From: Linanthus parryae
Lineage: Eukaryota > Streptophyta > Magnoliopsida > Ericales > Polemoniaceae
DNA length: 64,000 bases
Assembly: GCA_023055425.1 (NCBI GenBank)
Contig: JALGPY010000010.1
Location: forward strand, 54,101,665-54,165,664
Direction: 5' to 3'
Positions 57,746 through 64,000 of this stretch are shown piece by piece. Under the pieces are notes generated by a model. That model made no database searches. It worked only from the letters and a program-made list of their open reading frames with translations, and was not told the origin of the DNA. Every line of letters begins with the position of its first letter. The stretch's first letter is position 1. The translations under genes and the position numbers were made by a program.

Positions 57746-58515
57746 GCAATTTGACAACGCCGCTGGAAGGCAAATGAAGTGAAAGCCAAAGATAGCTCTT
57801 CTCTTTCCATGTGTTTTTTTCTACTTATGCGTGGCACTTGCATCAATATAGGAGGTAATGTTGCATTTTTTATGTGGACTTTGTAGTTCCACGAATTAGG
57901 TGAACAATTGCAGTGTACCTATCTTTCTATCGATGATCAAGTCTATTAGATATAGAATTCAAATCTGGGGTAATTTTCTACTGTATTACATGTGAACCAA
58001 GCATGGTAACTAAGCAGTATAAAGTGACTTCTGTCCTACAATTTTTTAGTATGCGATGTGTATGCCTTGTGGATTCAGAAGTTTGATATGGCTTGGGCAA
58101 CTTTTGTGTAGCTCGGACACTTCCTTGCACAAGATTTCGGGAAATACGATTTTTTTTTATTTGTTAGTACCCAAGCCACTTGCAAGTTTTGGTTATGTTT
58201 GCCCAACCAGGATTTCCATTCATTACTCGACTTTTTATGTACAAGAGAGTTTATACAAGAGAGCTTGTACTATAGAGAACAGAGCTTACAACTTCCTCTG
58301 ATGGGTTGGAGCAAATGAGCTCCTTCATATTTATACAAGGCCTTCACCCATGGAAGGGTCTAGAGAAGATCAAATTCTAACGGCTAGGATCGAAAGCCTA
58401 GAAGAAGAGTAGTGCTCATCCATCTGAGGAAGTAGTACTCTCTGATTTCAAGTACGCCAATCAGAAATATCGGACATTCACGAGAACACTATTATTGAAT
58501 CGGCCAATGCCTCCT
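57746..58515 (-). repeat. Array blocks Z and Y (third copy)
   Basis: Z (57746-57905) matches 45705-45895, and Y (57905-58515) matches 57131-57745, giving a direct repeat of about 770 bp. The minus strand has TATAAATAT near 58327-58336. Confidence 0.65.
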
Positions 58516-58589
58516 TCTTCGGATATATCTTTCCTTGTAATATAAAGGAAGTACAAAAGCCCGCAAAATGGTCGCATGAGACAGCCATT

Positions 58590-59220
58590 GGCAACAAGCA
58601 AGAAGAAGAGGTAAGGCGGAGTAAACAAGCCAAAACGGCAAAAACTTTTGGACCCGATTTCCTAACATACTACAGAAAATGATCCAACAAGTTACATAGA
58701 AGCTTGTCCGGTATTGATGCTCAATATTGGCAAGAACCTATAAATAGCAAAGTTGAGTTTATTATACAAATAATACTTGGGAATTAGTAGACATTCCACA
58801 AGACTCCAAGCCCATGGGTTGTAAGTGGATCTTTAAGAAAAAGCTTAAACCAAATGGTACAATCGATAAGTACAAAACGAGACTTGTCACTTAAAGTTAT
58901 AAGAAAAAGGAGGTGTTATATTTCTCCGATACCTATTCTCCAGTATCGAGAATAAGATCCATTCGGATGCTCATTGCAATTGCTGCAAATTTCAATTTTG
59001 AAATTCATCAAATGGATGTTAAGAAAACCTTCCCAAATGGAGAACTAAAAGAAGAAATTTATATGGAACAATCAGAAGGATTCAAAGTTCTGGGAAGCGA
59101 CACCAAATATTGTCGACTTAAGAAATCCTTCTGCGGTCTAAAACAGGCTCCAAAGCAATGGCATGAGAAATTCGATAACGTCATGTAAAATCATGGATTT
59201 CGAACAAACAATATAAAATT
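58590..59220 (+). pseudogene. Copia pol linker and RT remnant
   Basis: Degraded pol of a third Copia family. Recognisable pieces are GIDAQYWQE, GCKWIFKKKLKPNG, then an open block at 58913-59188 with SIRMLIAIAANFNFEIHQMD, EEIYMEQ and GLKQAPKQWHEKFD. The YVDD region is absent; the sequence runs into W-type flank after stops. Frameshifts occur before 58850. Confidence 0.85.
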
Positions 59221-59640
59221 ATAGATTTAAATTTTATATTAATCCAATTGTGATTCTAATTCATAATAATTTTAGGCTGGATTAACTTAAAATACTGTTC
59301 GCCATGATCCGATGGATAATCCGATTTGTATCTGGCAAAATCATGTTCGAACCCGAACTGATCCCAAACTTTCTGGATAATATTTTAATCTAGGTTGATT
59401 GTGTCCAAACCTGATCTGTAGCCATCCCTATCCTCAGGTAATTCCTTGGTGTGAACTTTTTAATTTTAATTCGTCGCTTACGTTAGTGTGAAAAAAGTAC
59501 GTAACACAAAAGTTCAAGAAAAAAGTTGTATGCGTCTAGTATAAAAAAATCGGCGTTGTTACAAAGTCAGTGATGTGACAGTTTTTGTTGTTTATACCCT
59601 TGTAACTAACAAAAAGATGTAATTATTATTTTTTTTCGGA
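59221..59640. repeat. RT 3' flank and truncated block W (third copy)
   Basis: Matches 55916-56330. It breaks off near 59635 where the foldback element begins. Confidence 0.75.
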
Positions 59641-59837
59641 CTTTTACCATTATTCATCAAATCCTTTTGATCCGATGATTTGATTAGCAATACGACGCAA
59701 TTTTTTGGTAAATTTTCATGGTGTTGTACAGTAAATTTTACTCTAGGACACCATGAAAAATTACCAAAAAATTACATCGTTTCGCTATTCAAATCACCGG
59801 GTCAAAGTGATATGACCACGGATGAAAAATTTAAAAC
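59636..59837. mobile_element. Foldback (MITE-like) inverted repeat
   Basis: Two inverted arms, about 59636-59733 and 59740-59837, enclose only a few bases. The inner 60 bp pair well around GATTTGATTAGC and CAATTTTTTGGTAA words, and the outer parts less well. No coding. I could not confirm a target duplication, so superfamily is open. Confidence 0.65.
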
Positions 59838-60109
59838 TGGAAGAAAGAGAAGAAATAGACCAAGTAAGTTCTAAGGATATCTAGAAGTTTAAGTTTGTCT
59901 ATATTAACAATGAGACAACATGGAAGGATTAGCTCTTAAAGTACTTACTTTATTTTCGATGAAAATTCTGGGCCGGACACATTTTGTGGCTTTGCTAGGT
60001 GCTTATAGGAACTTCCTAGAAGGGGTGTTATGGTGTGTCATTCCTTCCACAAGATCCCATTAGCGTTGATGCTTTATTCAGCGCTCTCTCCCAGTTAGTC
60101 TAGGAAGGT
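59838..60109. other. Unassigned stretch
   Basis: No recognisable coding or repeat signal, about 270 bp. Confidence 0.3.
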
Positions 60110-60131
60110 AAAGCTAGGTTCTAATAAACTC

Positions 60132-60338
60132 TTGTTTGTATTCTTGAATTCACTTTATAGATCCACCAATACATCTAGAGCTTCGTGGGCTGTGATAGCA
60201 GCTCGCGATATATTTGGCAACCCAGATAAAATGGTGATGATGTGCAAGAAAGCCGAAGAAGAAATGAGCAACTATGGTGATGATGTTGAATTGGCGGAAG
60301 GAAAATGCTCGCTCATGAAAAGTATTTTTGACTGGTGA
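60132..60338 (+). other. Exon-like segment, possible host gene remnant
   Basis: After an intron-like TTCACTTTATAG at about 60148-60159 the plus strand is open and protein-like, with motifs SRASWAVIAARDIFGNPDKM and EEEMSNYGDDVELAEGKC, ending at a TGA at 60336-60338. The upstream 10 codons from the ATG look intronic. I do not recognise the protein. Its 3' half lies in one arm of the inverted repeat 60272-60528. Confidence 0.35.
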
Positions 60339-60528
60339 AAATATACGAAAGAGTGATGAACCTGAAAGAATGCATGTTAGATTGCGCCTATATCAATACT
60401 TCATCATACATGGATTCTTTTGACAATCTAACCTGCATTCTTTCAGGTTCATCACTCTTTTGTATGTTTTCATCAGTCAAATACTTTTCTCGAGCATTCT
60501 TTCCTTCCATTTAACATCACCGCCATGG
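60272..60528. repeat. Long inverted repeat with 39-base loop
   Basis: Arms 60272-60384 and 60424-60528 are inverted copies. The 34 bp next to the loop pair with one mismatch, and outer parts have small gaps. The left arm includes exon-like coding sequence, so the pair looks like an inverted duplication of gene sequence. A transcript would fold into a long hairpin. Confidence 0.8.
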
Positions 60529-60559
60529 ATAAGCACCCCTGAGGAAATCACCTCACAAG

Positions 60560-60832
60560 GATACTTCAATATTGAAGGAGGTCGTTAGAAAGTTTGGCTA
60601 TTGCTCTGAGCAATTTGGATTTCGATTATCTTTTGATGAGTAGGTATGCTTTTTGACGTTTGATTCCTTCGTTTTGAGTTTGAAACTGATATTATTCTGA
60701 AATTTCGGCAGATAAAGGTTGATATCAATGATCCAGTAGGAACGCCAGTGAATAAACTTACTGTTGGAAACCTTAAAATGGCTGAAGATCTACTCAAAGA
60801 TGCCAGTGTCATGGTAGTTAGCGTTTTTCCCA
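60560..60832 (+). other. Two exon-like pieces flanking an intron-like stretch
   Basis: 60575-60638 reads SLESLAIALSNLDFDYLLMSR, followed by a GTATGC donor-like site; a TTTCGGCAG acceptor-like site precedes 60714-60812, which reads IKVDINDPVGTPVNKLTVG, then NLKMAEDLLKDASVM, then GTAGTT. Upstream, 60522-60578 is open in another frame (ISTPEEITSQGYFNIEGG), needing a shift to join. The reading looks like a real, now broken, plant gene. I cannot name the family. Confidence 0.4.
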
Positions 60833-61008
60833 TGTACTTATTGTTTGATAATCTCGTGAGTTGAATTTTGAGCTCAACTTAAGCTCATGAGATGACCCGG
60901 TGATTGAGGGTGTTACGGTACAATGTAGTTCAGGTGAATGAGCAAATTGTCCGTGTAATTTGTGTTGAGATTACGTTCATTAGGCTTGCAATTTTTGGGG
61001 AAGAATTG
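60833..61008. other. Non-coding flank before the last element
   Basis: No recognised feature; intron-like AT-rich sequence. Confidence 0.3.
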
Positions 61009-62446
61009 TGTTGAATAAAATAATGAACACACGCGCGGACCACTTTGGGTGGGTCTGCGTCGTGTGTCTACCCAGATATAATATAGTGTTTATATTTTAT
61101 TACATACAATTAGTTTTCTCCTGCTAATTGATTACCCTGGGTGAACGTACATAATTAATTTCTCCTTGAAATTGATTGCCAAACGTACATAATTAATTTC
61201 CTCCTGGAAACTGATTGACGTATGTCAATTGAAGGTGAAGTGGATAACGTTTGCCCAGTTGAACCATCTTCCCAATTGGCTATAAATTGAGAAATGAGTT
61301 CTTAATCCAAGAATCAACACAACAATCATCTCTTTCACTCTCATTCTCCATCTCATTCTCGCTCTCAAGTAAGTTTTTCACCAAGTTTTCCGTCCGGGAA
61401 ATCAAGGGAAAGTGCTACGCCGGTTTATTGCGACAAGAGGAGTCCTTGAAGGCGATTGTTCAGATAAAACACCGATAGCACCGGGGGCCAAATCGCTTTA
61501 AGGAAAACTTTCGTCAACGTGATCCTCTTTGATCATCAGTTCATCCGTTCCTAGCATTTTGGTGACAGGTTCTTCATTAATTCTGTTGTTTATTTTGTGC
61601 CGCAGATTAAATTTTGCTAACAGTCTTAAAGCGATTTTGCTCTTCTTATATGGAATTTTAATCTGCAATTGTGAAATTTTGTCCAAACTTGTTCTTCTTG
61701 CTGAACTGATTTTCATGATTAGATTTCACTAACGTTAGTAACCTGTTGTAAGCATAGTTCCTTCTTTTCTTGAATTGAGGATTTGCCTAGATTGAATTGA
61801 GTTCATGTGGGAATATGGTTATTAAATGTTATGATAGTTTGGTACTGTTGCTTTGTTCTTGTTCATGAGATTATCATCAGAATCACTTTTCTCATGTTTT
61901 CAAAGCTAGAAAAGTTTAATTTGTCTTCCTATTTAGTTCTTTCTCTTGTTTAATCTCTAATGCCAACTGTGGTTAATGTGGTAGCTTACCTATAATTCAT
62001 GTGTTAATTAATTTTTTATATTGATGCTTTATTATTCGGTGAATTAAGCTGCTGTTTTCTTTAATGTGTTTCAGTAGTAATTGTTCCTGTTTGGATAGTC
62101 GCAAGTCTTCAGTTTATAACTTGAATGCTAACATTAATGTTTGTTAATTGTGTTCATTACTTTATGAACTGGAGTTTCTCAAGTATTTTTTATTTGGTTT
62201 AATTAGCTAAGTTCATTTACGAATACTTGTAAGGCAAATTGTTTATTCATCTTGTCTCTTGTTTCAGTATATTTAATAATTGCGTTTTAGACAGTTTGGA
62301 CTGTCGTTGTGCAACTTTCGAGCAAAGCTCAAAATTCAGTTGCAAATTTTATATTTATGTACTAGTATTGTATCTAGTTTATGAGAAAATCGTTTCTCAT
62401 TTCTTATTCCTCACATGTTTTTTGGTGACAGTTCGAGATGTCTTAG
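61009..62446 (+). repeat. Probable LTR and leader of a fifth Copia element
   Basis: A TGTTGAATAAAATAA start fits a Copia LTR. TATAAATTGAG at about 61281-61291 and a CT-rich leader follow, and the whole lies upstream of a gag frame. The LTR end and PBS are not clear: I find no TGGTATCAGAGC. TTGGTGACAG occurs twice (about 61556 and 62420). GTAAGT near 61369 and a GCCGCAG near 61599 could be intron borders. The partner LTR would be beyond the window. Confidence 0.45.
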
Positions 62447-62542
62447 GGAATTGACACTGCTTTGATTCCAGGCACCCAAGAGGCTAGCTTCACGTTGGCT
62501 GAGAGTATCCCGGAATTTGTTGCCTCAAGTGGATCTCAAGTC

Positions 62543-64000
62543 ATGGGTTCAACTACCGTGGTTTGTACATCATTTGTTGGTGTGTCAAGCGGTTCTCAAG
62601 GGCTGATTTCTAGTCTTTCAGCGGGACTCTCAGGAGTAAGTCTGCCGTCATCCGTTGGGGTCTTCTTTTCTCTTGGATTTGCACCAAGCTCGCTGCGAAC
62701 GCCTACCCCTGGATTGATGACTTCAAGTAGGTTCGGAGTTCAATCGGCGGCAACGGGATTTGGCCAAGTCCACACGGCTAGTGATCATGTAACACCATTC
62801 GTTGGTAATCCGATCATAGGATCAGGTCAAGGGCGTCCTGGCTTCGTCGAGAAGCCTGAGAAGTTCGCCGGAAAAGACTTCAGGTTGTGGAAACAAAAAA
62901 TGAAGTTCTACTTAACCACTTTGTACTTGGATAGGTTCTTGACAGAATCCAAGCCTGAGATACCAGAGAGTGCTGATTTCCAGCAAGTTGCGGCTGTAGA
63001 TGCTTGGAAGCATTCTGATTATCTATGTCTCAACTTCATCATGAACATCTTGGAGGACGCATTGTATAGTGTCTATGCTCACATGGAGACCTCCAAAGAA
63101 CTCTGGGATGCGCTTGAAAATAAGTATCGAGTCGAGGATGGTGGACATCAGCAGTTCATCGCAACAAGGTTCCTCCATTATCAGATGGTGGAAGCTAGGC
63201 TTGTGATGGAGCAGGTTCACGAGTTGCAGGTCATGTTGCATGAGATGCATCAAGAGCGCTTGACAATGAGTGAATCACTCAAGGTGGCATGTGTCAGGGA
63301 TAAGCTGCCAAGTTCTTGGAATGGGATCAAGGAACACATTTTGTACAAGAATAGACCTCTGACACTTGATGCACTCATTCAGAGGATTCGCATCAAAGAG
63401 GATACTCTTAAGGATCAGAACTCCCTCTATAAAGTGACCCATGGGAAAGCCAAGGCCCATATGGTGGAGGACGTCTCTTATCCTCGGAAAACCTCTAAGG
63501 GAGGTAGTTCGAATGCACCAAATAAGCGTGATGGGAAACTATCAGCTAAGGGAGTAATTGGGAAGAAATTCCTAGGAAAATGCTATAATTGTAAGGCAAA
63601 AGGTCACCGCTCAGTGGACTGTCCTGAGAAAGGGAAGGCTGTATATGGTGGCAAGAAGAACCAGGCTTACTTGTCTAAGGTGGATGACTTAGTCCACGAT
63701 GTCAGGGATATGAATCTCTCGGCTGTGGTCACAGAGGTGAATCTTGTTGGTAGCAATCCAAGGGAGTGGTGGATTGACACCGGAGCTACTTGCCATGTTT
63801 GCTGTGGTAAGCGGATGTTCACCGACTATAAGGAATCCAGTGATAGAGAAATTATCTTCATGGGTAATTCCGCGACTGCCAATGTTAGTGGCAAGGGAAA
63901 GGTTGTGTTGAAGCTGACTTTAGGACGTCTGTTGACCCTCAACGATGTACTCCATGTACCTGAAATCCAAAAGAACTTGTGTCTGGAACTCTTCTCACAA
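62543..64000 (+). CDS. gag-pol: gag and protease start of the fifth Copia element, open to window end
   Basis: The frame opens after a TAG at 62444-62446; the first in-frame ATG is 62543, and it stays open for 486 codons to the last base. It has a Ser/Gly-rich N-terminal part, a UBN2-type Gag domain starting around [16 protein letters not shown], a CCHC knuckle [15 protein letters not shown] (first Cys residue 347), and the protease motif [12 protein letters not shown] (Asp 412). It is unlike the other Gags in this window, so it is a separate lineage. It is the only gag here with no visible break; whether the rest is intact cannot be seen. Confidence 0.88.
   Translation, partial: MGSTTVVCTSFVGVSSGSQGLISSLSAGLSGVSLPSSVGVFFSLGFAPSSLRTPTPGLMTSSRFGVQSAATGFGQVHTASDHVTPFVGNPIIGSGQGRPGFVEKPEKFAGKDFRLWKQKMKFYLTTLYLDRFLTESKPEIPESADFQQVAAVDAWKHSDYLCLNFIMNILEDALYSVYAHMETSKELWDALENKYRVEDGGHQQFIATRFLHYQMVEARLVMEQVHELQVMLHEMHQERLTMSESLKVACVRDKLPSSWNGIKEHILYKNRPLTLDALIQRIRIKEDTLKDQNSLYKVTHGKAKAHMVEDVSYPRKTSKGGSSNAPNKRDGKLSAKGVIGKKFLGKCYNCKAKGHRSVDCPEKGKAVYGGKKNQAYLSKVDDLVHDVRDMNLSAVVTEVNLVGSNPREWWIDTGATCHVCCGKRMFTDYKESSDREIIFMGNSATANVSGKGKVVLKLTLGRLLTLNDVLHVPEIQKNLCLELFSQ

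Noticed and set aside
55747..58345. CAAGGCCTTC words at about 55754, 57560 and 58338 as members of the palindrome family
   Set aside because: They are one base off the palindrome, are copies of one site in block Y, and are unrelated in context to N1 and N2.
1..64000. tRNA or rRNA genes
   Set aside because: The only tRNA-like matches are the short primer-binding sites; no cloverleaf or rRNA core was seen by eye.

Overview
The window is repeat-rich plant nuclear DNA, almost certainly from a flowering plant. Nearly all recognisable coding sequence belongs to LTR retrotransposons. Copia-type polyproteins are ordered gag, protease, integrase, RT, RNase H. Their primer-binding sites match plant initiator tRNA-Met, and one further element has a tRNA-Asp-type site. 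I found no rRNA, tRNA, CRISPR or bacterial gene and no intact host gene. The species cannot be named from sequence alone.

Positions 1-45204 form a nest of elements. The oldest layer is a decayed Copia element in tandem form: a pol fragment (1-837 and 9327-11196), an LTR (11197-11349 and 41327-42288), then a PBS and a second decayed copy (42289-45204). The two copies share a stop codon. Copia element 1 (838-9326) split the left copy. Its LTRs differ at only about six bases and one indel, and it is the youngest insertion, yet gag has two stops. Copia element 2 (11350-41326) split the shared LTR and was itself split by two large SIRE/Maximus-like Copia elements. N1 (14731-25577) is on the minus strand with a GGCAT target duplication and three LTR pieces. 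N2 (26778-37489) is on the plus strand. N1 and N2 carry an extra ORF of about 575 codons between RNase H and the 3' LTR, two CCHC knuckles, and a 10-bp palindrome, CAAGGCCTTG, repeated exactly 20 times across LTRs, spacers and coding sequence.

Positions 45205-59640 are a decayed array of repeated blocks, here called W, X, Y and Z, with fragments of another Copia RT. A pol-less LTR element of the LARD type (46482-53888, tRNA-Asp-type PBS) interrupts it, and the unoccupied version of its target survives at about 56561-56603. A hAT-like non-autonomous DNA transposon (54874-55746, 8-bp target duplication ATTTATAC) also interrupts it.

Positions 59636-61008 hold a foldback element, a long inverted repeat (60272-60528) and short exon-like segments that may come from a host gene. 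From about 61009 to the end is the 5' part of another Copia element, whose gag-protease reading frame is open to the last base.

The genes cooperate only within elements: Gag forms particles, protease matures it, RT/RNase H copies the RNA from the tRNA-primed PBS and the PPT, and integrase inserts the DNA. Every copy except possibly the last, which is incomplete here, is visibly broken, so any movement would need proteins supplied by relatives elsewhere.
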